Origin: a bacterium SM23_31
GTDB taxonomy: Bacteria > SM23-31
Direction: 5' to 3'
Length of the DNA stretch: 11,149 nucleotides
Assembly (NCBI GenBank): GCA_001304035.1
Contig: LJUD01000059.1
Coordinates: forward strand, 1-11,149
A program made the translations under genes and the position numbers. Shown piece by piece: positions 1 to 5,421 of this stretch. The notes under the pieces were generated by a model that was not told the origin of the DNA, searched no databases, and worked only from the letters and a program-made list of their open reading frames with translations. Each line of letters starts with the position of its first letter. Position 1 is the first letter of the stretch.

Positions 1-554
1 ATGTACTGCCGGTTATTCTAAATGATACCACAATACAGCAATTTGCCGATAATCGGGGTTTTCAAATGATTCGGGCAGGTGAAAACAACTGGTCGCTTCC
101 TGCGCGTTATCAGAAGTTTGTTGATGCAGGATTGACTCCGATAGCATGGTTTATGACTCCAAGAGGTCGTACATTTTATTTATTTGGTTATGACGGAATT
201 GTAACTGATGATGCTGGTGATGTTCAATACCTTATGCCTCAGAATGGATTTTTCTTTGCTTATAGTGGTGCAAGATGTGACAGGTATTTCGGCCCAGGTG
301 AAGTTCTCCCGGCTGATCCGATTACACAACAGCTTTATAGTTACTGGTTTGGAATGGATATGAGTGTTCCGATGATACCGGCTAAAATTAAAAATCCAGG
401 TGGAATTGTTACACCCCAGATGTTTAGTTGTGATGCTTATCCGGCAGGTGATAATAAAAAGGTAACTATAAGAACTCAGTCAGCTCCGATATTTGCTACA
501 ACTCAAACAGACGCCTTTTTCACATTTTATAGTTGTCTGACAGTAAGCAGCTAG
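1..554 (+). CDS. Major capsid protein, lambda gpE family (5' partial)
   Basis: This is the C-terminal part of the major head protein, the HK97-fold subunit that forms the icosahedral shell. The frame is open from base 3 to the TAG at 552-554, giving 183 visible codons. Family members are usually around 340 residues, so roughly half is seen. The ATG at 66 is internal, because the reading upstream of it (ILNDTTIQQFADNRGFQMIR) is continuous and protein-like. Recognisable family features are GARCDRYFGPGEVLP near the middle and the closing KVTIRTQSAPIFATTQTDAF, which match the C-terminal core of the Phage_cap_E family. Head genes upstream (terminase, portal, protease, decoration protein) are expected outside the window. 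The neighbouring tail genes are Mu-like, so head and tail lineages are combined here. The family call is from memory of conserved motifs, but the fit is close. Confidence 0.9.
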   Translation, partial: VLPVILNDTTIQQFADNRGFQMIRAGENNWSLPARYQKFVDAGLTPIAWFMTPRGRTFYLFGYDGIVTDDAGDVQYLMPQNGFFFAYSGARCDRYFGPGEVLPADPITQQLYSYWFGMDMSVPMIPAKIKNPGGIVTPQMFSCDAYPAGDNKKVTIRTQSAPIFATTQTDAFFTFYSCLTVSS

Positions 555-560
555 GGGGGG
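554..560 (+). promoter_or_regulatory. G-run ribosome binding site that sets the start at 563
   Basis: A run of seven G begins at the last base of the capsid stop codon and ends two bases before the ATG at 563. It can pair with the anti-Shine-Dalgarno, though the spacing is short. It lies downstream of an in-frame TTG at 533 that would otherwise extend the protein, so it favours 563 as the start. Confidence 0.6.
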
Positions 561-562
561 AT

Positions 563-844
563 ATGAAAAAAGAATTAATGTTTTCAAGTCCGGCATTTCG
601 TAAAAACACGACTAGGGAAAATATTCCTAGTCGTATTGATAAAATTTTTTCTAAAAGTAAATCTGAAGAAGAAAATTCGGAAAATTTGACTTTGGCTTTG
701 ATCGAAAACGCGGAACTTAAATCAAAATTAGAAAAATTGAATTCAGGCACTAAAAAAGATTTAATGAAGCGTATAGAGGAGTTGGAAGCAGAAAATGAAT
801 CTTTAAAACAAGGGGTTGAAAATGAATATAGTACCCAAGAATAA
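563..844 (+). CDS. Small charged coiled-coil protein after the capsid gene, unknown function
   Basis: A 93-residue protein that I do not recognise. An in-frame TTG at 533 would overlap the capsid gene, but the G-rich ribosome binding site directly before the ATG at 563 argues for the shorter form. The first half is basic and polar. Residues about 45-85 are rich in Leu, Glu and Lys (ELKSKLEKLN, KRIEELEAENESLKQ), which predicts a coiled coil. There are no membrane segments. It sits where lambda has FI, a small accessory head protein, but position is the only link and no homology to FI is claimed. Its codons about 16-24 contain a strong inverted repeat (608-634). Its last 23 bases overlap the next gene. 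A role in head completion or as a small assembly factor is inference from position. Confidence 0.7.
   Translation: MKKELMFSSPAFRKNTTRENIPSRIDKIFSKSKSEEENSENLTLALIENAELKSKLEKLNSGTKKDLMKRIEELEAENESLKQGVENEYSTQE
608..634 (+). promoter_or_regulatory. Strong hairpin inside the gene following the capsid gene
   Basis: The arms ACGACTAGG (608-616) and CCTAGTCGT (626-634) are perfectly complementary. A G-U and an A-U pair extend them to 11 pairs closing a 5-base loop (619-623). On the + strand a run of six T follows only 10 bases later (645-650). On the - strand the stem is followed directly by GTTTTTA, which looks more like an intrinsic terminator. It lies about 55 bases after the capsid stop codon. 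Possible roles are mRNA processing or protection at the end of the capsid message, partial attenuation, or blocking of antisense transcription. Confidence 0.5.
810..815 (+). promoter_or_regulatory. AAGGGG ribosome binding site that sets the start at 822
   Basis: This purine stretch ends six bases before the ATG at 822. It touches the alternative in-frame TTG at 816, which would therefore be too close to use it. It decides the start of the small basic protein and lies inside the preceding gene. Confidence 0.65.
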
Positions 845-1016
845 AACAGTTTATGCAGGCGGTAAAAAGTTCATCGAAGGTGATGTAGTCCCTCCTTATA
901 TAAAGTTTAAGATTATTGAGAATCGAACGATCAAGAAGAAAAAAGAAGAAGAAAGACCTAAAAGAGTATATAGGTCGAGACGGGGTTCGACTACTAAAGT
1001 ATCGGATATAATGTGA
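822..1016 (+). CDS. Small basic protein of the head-tail region, unknown function
   Basis: A 64-residue protein starting at the ATG at 822 behind AAGGGG. The in-frame TTG at 816 is rejected on spacing. It overlaps the preceding gene by 23 bases. Residues 1-38 contain a compact segment (YAGGKKFIEGDVVP, then IKFKIIENRTI). This resembles the short beta-rich phage proteins that carry a Gly-Lys-x-x-x-x-Gly-Asp-x-Val motif, but I cannot assign a family firmly. Residues 39-58 are strongly basic (IKKKKEEERPKRVYRSRRG), which suggests contact with nucleic acid or an acidic protein surface. There is no membrane segment. The gene ends in TGATG, overlapping the next start by one base, so the two are probably translationally coupled. 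Small proteins at this position in other phages include accessory head and connector proteins. Confidence 0.7.
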   Translation: MNIVPKNKTVYAGGKKFIEGDVVPPYIKFKIIENRTIKKKKEEERPKRVYRSRRGSTTKVSDIM

Positions 1017-1429
1017 TGGAAAATCTTCGCGCTGCAATAGAATCAGATTTACATGAAAGTTTAGAAGGTGAATGGAAAATGCCTGTTGAATTGATAAATC
1101 CTGACGGAGAAAATCAAATATACAGTAAAAATGATCCTTCCGAGCTTTTGGGCGGTCAGGTTTTATATTTTTCAAGACGCGAAGACCCTGAAACAGGGGA
1201 GACAATTGTTGTTGATCAACCTGTTGTTACATTACGAATATCAAGTTTAATAAGAGTTCCTCAAGCCGGGGAGAATTGGTATATAAAAATGCCCGTTTCT
1301 CCGGTTGAAGGGGCATTAAAAGAAAGATTTGTTTTTACACCTACCAGATCACCTGAACATGGAACAGATATAGGATTTATCCGAATTTATCCTCAGAGGA
1401 CAGAGGAAACGGAGGTGCCTGTATCATGA
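1016..1429 (+). CDS. Probable head-tail joining (head closure) protein
   Basis: A 137-residue protein. The ATG at 1016 overlaps the TGA of the preceding gene by one base. A GTG one codon upstream (1013) is possible. No strong ribosome binding site is visible, so coupled re-initiation is likely. After an N-terminal helix (ENLRAAIESDLHESLEG) the sequence is mostly beta: a GGQVLYFSRRE segment, a PVVTLRISSLIRVPQAGENW segment and the closing DIGFIRIYPQRTEE. The layout of a helix followed by a small beta barrel, the size, and the position between capsid and tail genes fit the lambda FII type head-tail joining proteins that cap the portal and receive the tail. This is inference from layout and position rather than a firm family match. 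It overlaps the next gene by four bases (ATGA). Confidence 0.6.
   Translation: MENLRAAIESDLHESLEGEWKMPVELINPDGENQIYSKNDPSELLGGQVLYFSRREDPETGETIVVDQPVVTLRISSLIRVPQAGENWYIKMPVSPVEGALKERFVFTPTRSPEHGTDIGFIRIYPQRTEETEVPVS
1411..1417 (+). promoter_or_regulatory. GGAGGTG ribosome binding site that selects the first of three ATGs
   Basis: This near-consensus Shine-Dalgarno lies inside the end of the head-joining gene. It is eight bases before the ATG at 1426, against 11 and 14 bases for the next two in-frame ATGs, so the first is favoured. Confidence 0.75.
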
Positions 1430-2052
1430 TGATGTTCAGAGAAGTTAAAGCTGCTTTAAAGAATCTTCTGGAAGAACAAGCCGAAAGTAGATTTAGAGTT
1501 GTAGGATTTCAGAGACAATCTAAAAATTCAAGTGAAGTTTTAAATAATGATAGATTAGTCCAGGTTTATTATTCAGAAGGTGATTTTTTAAAATCTGCCG
1601 GAAGGATGAAAGGTTCTAAAACTCATGATCTGACTTTGGAAATAGATATGACTGCAAGTGCAAAAGCGAGTGTAGATATTACTGTATTGGATTCTACGAC
1701 AGCATCGGAAAGTCAAAAAGCAACAGCGTTAGCAGAATTAAAAGAAGCAGCGGAAAGGGCAGATGAGAAGATTGATGAACTTATTGAATATGTATATCAA
1801 ATAATAATGGATGCAAGAAATGAAAAGATAAGTTTTGAAACAGGTGAAATTTCAAGTCGCTGGATTTCCAGAATTACTAAAGATGTACAAATTGAACACG
1901 GTGATATAGTGGTAAAAACAGCAAATATGAAATATACATGCAGGGTTCAGGAGGATGTTTTAGGAAGTATAGGTAATTATCCCGACCCTGCGGTTATTAA
2001 TTCAGACGTACCGTTTGATAATACGGGCGTTACAGTAGAAAATGAAATATAG
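1426..2052 (+). CDS. Probable neck / tail-terminator protein
   Basis: A 208-residue protein beginning at the first of three consecutive ATG codons. The ATG at 1426 has the best spacing from GGAGGTG and overlaps the previous stop by four bases. The N-terminal part (residues 1-55) is helix then strand, with FRVVGFQRQ and RLVQVYYSEGDF. A helical middle of about residues 95-130 (ELKEAAERADEKIDELIEY) follows, and the C-terminal third is beta (KTANMKYTCRVQEDV). There is no signal peptide or membrane helix. The gene lies directly before the sheath. In contractile-tailed phages this slot usually holds the tail terminator or tail completion protein, which caps the last tube and sheath rings and docks to the head. 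The assignment rests on position, size and predicted fold. The family was not recognised outright. Confidence 0.55.
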   Translation: MMMFREVKAALKNLLEEQAESRFRVVGFQRQSKNSSEVLNNDRLVQVYYSEGDFLKSAGRMKGSKTHDLTLEIDMTASAKASVDITVLDSTTASESQKATALAELKEAAERADEKIDELIEYVYQIIMDARNEKISFETGEISSRWISRITKDVQIEHGDIVVKTANMKYTCRVQEDVLGSIGNYPDPAVINSDVPFDNTGVTVENEI

Positions 2053-2061
2053 GGGGTCATT

Positions 2062-3627
2062 ATGACAGTTTATCCTTCATCACTAGCGGCAGGTAATGTC
2101 GTTGGTCTCCAGAATGAACAGTATGCGGTCTCTGCTGGCGTTCTGGCACAAAAAAATGTAATAATCGGTACGTTTGATGAATCTACATTTACATCGATTA
2201 CAGAGAATGTACCGATAAGAGTTTACAGCGCGGAAGATGTAGGCGGAAAAACCGGATACGGGTTTATGTTACACAGGCTGGCAAAGGCCGCGTTAAAGCC
2301 CGGAAGAGTGGAAACGTGGATAATTCCACAGCTTGAGGGCGGTTCTGATCCTGCAACAGCGGCAGGGGAATTTGATTTTAGCGCAAGTGCGGATGTACAA
2401 GCCGGAACGCTTTATGTTTATATCGCGGGTGATCTTGTAAGAGTTTCCGTTTCGGAAAGCGATACAGCAGATGATATAGGTGATGCACTTGAAACGGCAA
2501 TAAATAATGATGACGATCTGCCTGTAACGGCTTCAAACGCCGCGGGTGTAGTTACCATTACAAGTAAATCCGGCGGTGACTGGGGCAATGATATAACCCT
2601 TGCGATTGGTAATCAAAATGATCCTTACATTGCGGTATATCCATCCGGGGTAGCTTGTACGGTAACAGCAATGACAGGCGGTTCCGGTGTACCGGATATA
2701 CAGGATGCGCTTGATGCCCTGGGTACAGGGGATAGTCAAAATGAAGAGTTCTTCACAAATCTTATACATGGATACGGGGCAGATACAACAACTCTTAACG
2801 CTATATCGACTTATAACGGAATCGGTAATGATCTAGTCGGAAATTACAAAAAAGAAATAGCCAGACCATTCAGGTCATTAGTAGGCGACGTCACGGCAGG
2901 AAGCGCCGGATTAACAGCGGCTTTGGCATTCGCGGAATTGCGCAGGGAAAGCGATAGAACTAACGGTAAATTCCCAGCTCCAGGAAGTTATAACCATCCA
3001 CAGGAAATAGCGGCGCAGGTTTTGGGGGCTATGGGAGTTCTGCACAGTACTTATCCGCAGGTTGGAATGATAGATCAAATCCTTGACGGCGTATGGCCTG
3101 GCGTAAGTGCAGACAGATGGACGAACGATTATGACAACAGGGATTTGGCAGTTAAAGGCGGTCTTTGTACTTCCCTCGCGAAAAATGGCGTTCTTACAAT
3201 GCAAAATGTTGATACTTTTTTTAGACCGACAACTATACCGCCTGCATCTAATTTCTTCAGGCAGATGAAAAATATTTCGATAGCTCAGAATGTACTATAT
3301 AACTGGAAACAGAATTTTGAAAGTGTTAAGTGGAAAGGTATCTATATTGTTGAAGATGTTACGGAAGTAACGGACGCAGTTGCTAAACTTAAAGCAAGAG
3401 ATATTGAGACGGTTAAAGACGATGTAATTGCTTTAATTGATGCTTTCGTAGGGCTTGGATGGATATATCAAGGAGATTGGTCAAAGACTCAATTTACCGT
3501 ACAATTAAGGTCAGGGCTTACCGGTTTTGATATTTATTGTCCGTTAATTCCATCCGGCGAAGGCGGTATATTTAATACTTTAATCGGTATGGATACAAGT
3601 ATAGCTATTTTATTAGGAGGTGAATAA
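2062..3627 (+). CDS. Contractile tail sheath protein, Mu gpL-like
   Basis: A 521-residue protein forming the contractile outer sheath, whose contraction drives the tube into the host envelope. The ATG at 2062 follows AGGGGG (2051-2056), which overlaps the previous stop. Length is close to Mu gpL (about 495). The N-terminal region carries the Mu-like pattern of a cleft strand ending in VLAQKNVIIGTF, then NVPIRVYSAEDV and the VETWIIPQ strand. Residues about 105-185 form a surface beta domain (LYVYIAGDLVRVSV, GVVTITSKSGGDWGNDI). A further Rossmann-like domain (QNEEFFTNLIHGYGAD) follows. The C-terminal 110 residues (YNWKQNFESVKWKGIYIVED to IYCPLIPSGEGG) are the conserved sheath core that links subunits. 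By eye this gene is richer in GC than its neighbours, which may reflect selection on a highly expressed protein. Confidence 0.92.
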   Translation: MTVYPSSLAAGNVVGLQNEQYAVSAGVLAQKNVIIGTFDESTFTSITENVPIRVYSAEDVGGKTGYGFMLHRLAKAALKPGRVETWIIPQLEGGSDPATAAGEFDFSASADVQAGTLYVYIAGDLVRVSVSESDTADDIGDALETAINNDDDLPVTASNAAGVVTITSKSGGDWGNDITLAIGNQNDPYIAVYPSGVACTVTAMTGGSGVPDIQDALDALGTGDSQNEEFFTNLIHGYGADTTTLNAISTYNGIGNDLVGNYKKEIARPFRSLVGDVTAGSAGLTAALAFAELRRESDRTNGKFPAPGSYNHPQEIAAQVLGAMGVLHSTYPQVGMIDQILDGVWPGVSADRWTNDYDNRDLAVKGGLCTSLAKNGVLTMQNVDTFFRPTTIPPASNFFRQMKNISIAQNVLYNWKQNFESVKWKGIYIVEDVTEVTDAVAKLKARDIETVKDDVIALIDAFVGLGWIYQGDWSKTQFTVQLRSGLTGFDIYCPLIPSGEGGIFNTLIGMDTSIAILLGGE

Positions 3628-4013
3628 TGGGTAATAACACCGGAACAGTTAATAGAGTTGTAATAAATGGAGTAAATTATGATGTGCCTGCTGATATTAA
3701 TATAACCTTCAACAGGTCAGGGTTTACGATTGAAGGAATACCGACATCCGGTAAAACGATAATGAAATATACACGCAGAGTACAAACTCAAGAATCGGTA
3801 GTTTTAATGACTTCTCCCGAAGAAATGGAAACACTTAATAGTGTATCTGAGTCATTATCGGATGTAACGGTAGCGGTTGAACTTGCAGACGGATCAACAT
3901 ACAGAACAACCTGCAGAATAAATTTTGAAAATTATGAATCCGAAGAAGGTAGATCAACGCTTACTGTAATTCCTTCAAAGTCGAAAAACGCATGGACTCC
4001 GGTACTGGCTTAG
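3627..4013 (+). CDS. Tail tube protein, Mu gpM-like
   Basis: A 128-residue protein of the inner tail tube, stacked as rings around the tape measure and enclosed by the sheath. The start overlaps the sheath stop as TAATG, with AGGAGG at 3615-3620 six bases upstream. This strong site suits a high-copy product. The sequence is beta-rich (VNRVVINGVNYDVPADINIT, TIMKYTRRVQTQESVVLM, DVTVAVELADGSTYRTTCRI) and ends with the strand TLTVIPSKSK. That fits the tube fold shared by Mu gpM, lambda gpV and related proteins, and Mu gpM is of similar size (about 118). Its position directly after the sheath is standard. Its last 22 bases overlap the glycosyltransferase reading frame, and its stop codon lies in the loop of a short inverted repeat. 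Confidence 0.88.
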   Translation: MGNNTGTVNRVVINGVNYDVPADINITFNRSGFTIEGIPTSGKTIMKYTRRVQTQESVVLMTSPEEMETLNSVSESLSDVTVAVELADGSTYRTTCRINFENYESEEGRSTLTVIPSKSKNAWTPVLA

Positions 4014-4819
4014 AACCAGTATACATACTTATAAGGACATCAGGCAGGCCGAAATTTTTTTCCTGCCTGATGGAATCTATTAAACAGCAGACATATAAAA
4101 ATATTATAACAATTGTTCATAGTGACGATCCAAGGGATAAGTATGTTACTGGGGATATAATCATTCAGGGACAGGCATACGGATTAGAATATGGAAATGG
4201 TACTTATAATCTTTATAATAACAGGCTTCTGAGGGCTATTCCGGAGGAAAAGGGCTGGTATCATTTTATCGACGACGATGATAAATATTCTTCGCCGGAT
4301 GTAATTGAAAAATTAGTCAATAAATCAAAGAAAGATCATATAAATATAGCAAAGGTTAAACGCTGGAATAATGTTATTTTTCCTCGTCATTGGGGAAGTC
4401 AAAAATCTTATCAAACAGAATGTTTTTTTCTTCATACGGATCATAGATTAAAAGCCAAATGGTGGGGCAATAAGGGCGGTGATCATAATTATTCAAAGCA
4501 ATTAACGAAGATACTACCAATAAACTGGATTGAAAAACTTTTAATATGCGAAGCACAGGAAGGTAAAGGGCATGGACTTAAACTTGACAAAGGCGCAAAA
4601 AGAGTTCAGAAACCTGATCTTCCGCCTGATACAAAAGTTGCGGTACTAGGATTGAGAAAGCACATGACCGGGAAAAGAAGTGATTGGATCAAACCAGGAC
4701 AAATAAGATACATGTCTTACGGTATAGCTTCAAAATTAGAAAAACTTGAAAAAGTTAAAATTACATTTTACATGAACCAAACGGAGAAACCTCCGCCAAG
4801 AAATATATTAGAAATTTAA
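3992..4819 (+). CDS. GT-A fold glycosyltransferase (family 2-like) within the tail operon
   Basis: A 275-residue predicted cytosolic enzyme that would transfer a sugar from a nucleotide-sugar donor. The acceptor is unknown. Residues 10-46 are the typical GT-A nucleotide-binding start: strand VYILIRTS, then GRPKFFSCLMESIKQQTY, then strand ITIVHSDD. Residues 92-99 (FIDDDDKY) supply the metal-binding DxD motif. Residues 159-171 (GNKGGDHNYSKQL) sit where family 2 enzymes carry the acidic ED/GGD motif. Residues 215-258, with HMTGKRSDWIKPGQ, look like an added C-terminal domain. There is no signal peptide or membrane helix, so it does not resemble the membrane-bound gtr serotype enzymes. The ATG at 3992 lies inside the tail tube gene, is the only ATG before the fold, and has no visible Shine-Dalgarno. 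Virion proteins or a host surface glycan are possible targets; the first is favoured by location. This gene is absent from the standard Mu tail order. Confidence 0.8.
   Translation: MDSGTGLEPVYILIRTSGRPKFFSCLMESIKQQTYKNIITIVHSDDPRDKYVTGDIIIQGQAYGLEYGNGTYNLYNNRLLRAIPEEKGWYHFIDDDDKYSSPDVIEKLVNKSKKDHINIAKVKRWNNVIFPRHWGSQKSYQTECFFLHTDHRLKAKWWGNKGGDHNYSKQLTKILPINWIEKLLICEAQEGKGHGLKLDKGAKRVQKPDLPPDTKVAVLGLRKHMTGKRSDWIKPGQIRYMSYGIASKLEKLEKVKITFYMNQTEKPPPRNILEI
4002..4022 (+). repeat. Short inverted repeat across the tail tube stop codon
   Basis: TACTGG (4003-4008) and CCAGTA (4016-4021) are complementary around a 7-base loop that includes the TAG stop of the tail tube gene. One outer G-U pair is possible. 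It lies 10 bases after the glycosyltransferase start codon and 15 bases before a much stronger hairpin. It may affect termination or re-initiation, but six pairs can occur by chance. Confidence 0.3.
4038..4072 (+). promoter_or_regulatory. Strong 11-bp hairpin at the start of the glycosyltransferase gene
   Basis: The arms CATCAGGCAGG (4038-4048) and CCTGCCTGATG (4062-4072) are perfect complements, with seven of eleven pairs G-C. The 13-base loop (4049-4061) ends in seven T. The T-run is in the loop, not after the stem, so this is not a canonical intrinsic terminator. The bases following the stem are not T-rich. The hairpin starts 25 bases after the tail tube stop and covers codons about 16-27 of the glycosyltransferase. 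It could protect or define the 3' end of the sheath-tube message, slow ribosomes, or lower expression of the downstream enzyme. Confidence 0.6.
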
Positions 4820-4828
4820 GGAGATTTT

Positions 4829-5263
4829 ATGTCAGAACAACAACCATTAGTCAAGGAAGAAAAGTATAAATTAAGTGTCGATTCAGCTAAGAACGAACTT
4901 AAAAAGATGACAGATTATTATGAGATTGAAATTGATGAAATTGAAGACGAAAATTTACGAAAAGGAATTCAGCAGGGTTATGACAGGGCGATAAGAGCAA
5001 TCAGGAAAGGGCGTTTACAAGTTAAAATCGAAAATGGAATAAAGATTATTCAAACGACTAAAAAAGGCGAAACAATAGAATATCGGGAAATTGACGGGAA
5101 CGCAAAGGCCGCAATGGATGGACACCCGGCAGAGGCTTACTACAGAAGGGCTTACGCTTTATTAGGTTCGTTATCAGGTAATGGAGAAACTGCAATTAAG
5201 AACATGAAAGGCGTTGATTTAAGTCTTGCTGAAGTATTAGGATTACTTTTTTTAGCCGTATAG
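4829..5263 (+). CDS. Tail assembly chaperone, short form (lambda gpG / P2 gpE analogue)
   Basis: A 144-residue protein. The ATG at 4829 has AAGGAG (4818-4823) five bases upstream, overlapping the previous stop. The N-terminal 60 residues are charged and helical (SVDSAKNELKKMTDYYEIEI, then DRAIRAIRKGRL). A short beta pair follows (LQVKIENGIKIIQT, ETIEYREID). The C-terminal third is helical (GHPAEAYYRRAYALLGSLSG) and ends GLLFLAV. The slot between tail tube and tape measure is where nearly all long-tailed phages place a chaperone pair made by programmed frameshifting. The short form coats the tape measure during tube assembly and is not expected in the virion. A canonical slippery heptamer three codons before its stop supports the call. 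Sequence families here diverge fast, so position and the frameshift carry most of the weight. Confidence 0.75.
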   Translation: MSEQQPLVKEEKYKLSVDSAKNELKKMTDYYEIEIDEIEDENLRKGIQQGYDRAIRAIRKGRLQVKIENGIKIIQTTKKGETIEYREIDGNAKAAMDGHPAEAYYRRAYALLGSLSGNGETAIKNMKGVDLSLAEVLGLLFLAV

Positions 5264-5421
5264 GTATAGTGTGGCAGTGGATGGGTAATTTATTTTATCG
5301 TAAACAACCCATATCGGAAATAAAAAAATTACGCTATGCCGAATTAAGAGAATGGAACACGTGGCATGAAATCATGGTAAAAGAAGAACAAAAAATAATT
5401 AACGAGGCAAATAATGCCTGA
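4829..5421 (+). CDS. Tail assembly chaperone, -1 frameshifted long form (gpGT / E+E' analogue)
   Basis: A predicted 197-residue product made when ribosomes slip back one base on T TTT TTA (5248-5254). It shares the first 142 residues with the short form. Reading then continues from 5254 for 55 codons to the TGA at 5419-5421. The extension runs SRIGIVWQWMGNLF, then PISEIKKLRYAELREWNTWH and EIMVKEEQ. The pattern of aromatic-x-W, then E-I-x-x-L-x-x-x-E-L-x-x-W and H-E, resembles the small P2 gpE/E' tail domain. The extension would bind the tape measure or recruit tube subunits. It has no convincing start of its own: a GTG at 5269 and an ATG at 5281 lack clear ribosome binding sites. The end overlaps the tape measure start by eight bases. 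Frameshifted chaperones are well established in lambda and P2. Use of the site here is inferred. Confidence 0.75.
5248..5254 (+). promoter_or_regulatory. -1 ribosomal frameshift slippery heptamer T TTT TTA
   Basis: In the chaperone frame the codons read CTT TTT TTA. The heptamer T TTT TTA is the X XXY YYZ form with the best-known -1 slippage behaviour. The zero-frame stop follows three codons later (5261-5263), while the -1 frame stays open to 5421. A weak stem with several G-U pairs (GCC at 5255-5257 with GGC at 5273-5275) is possible just downstream. A 6-bp pairing between 5281-5286 and 5307-5312 looks too distant to matter. Confidence 0.75.

Noticed and set aside
533..562. TTG start extending the first small gene into the capsid gene
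   Set aside because: The extra residues are translated capsid sequence in another frame, and the G-run ribosome binding site lies after the TTG, directly before the ATG at 563.
750..1205. Long open frame on the - strand (151 codons) opposite the small head genes
   Set aside because: It lies opposite three well-packed + strand genes with good starts. Its composition (runs of Phe, Arg and Ser) looks like the complement of Lys/Glu-rich coding sequence, and no ribosome binding site is evident.
2533..3204. Two - strand open frames inside the sheath gene
   Set aside because: They are opposite the conserved sheath sequence, have no recognisable domain, and are Cys/Tyr/Arg-rich as expected of a shadow frame.
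3983..3989. Slippery site GAAAAAC fusing tail tube to glycosyltransferase
   Set aside because: It is not a true X XXY YYZ heptamer (G instead of A in the first place), and the nearest strong hairpin is about 50 bases downstream, too far to act as a stimulator. Kept only as a low-probability option.
4038..4072. Canonical Rho-independent terminator after the tail tube gene
   Set aside because: The stem is strong but the T-run is in the loop. The bases after the stem are GAATCTATTAAAC, without a T tract, and coding continues through it.
5281..5312. ATGGGT/ACCCAT hairpin as the frameshift stimulator
   Set aside because: It begins 26 bases after the heptamer, beyond the usual 5-9 base spacer, and has only six pairs around a 20-base loop.
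5269..5421. Chaperone extension as an independent gene from GTG 5269 or ATG 5281
   Set aside because: There is no good ribosome binding site before either codon. The in-frame open reading extends back exactly to the slippery heptamer, which is better explained by frameshifting.
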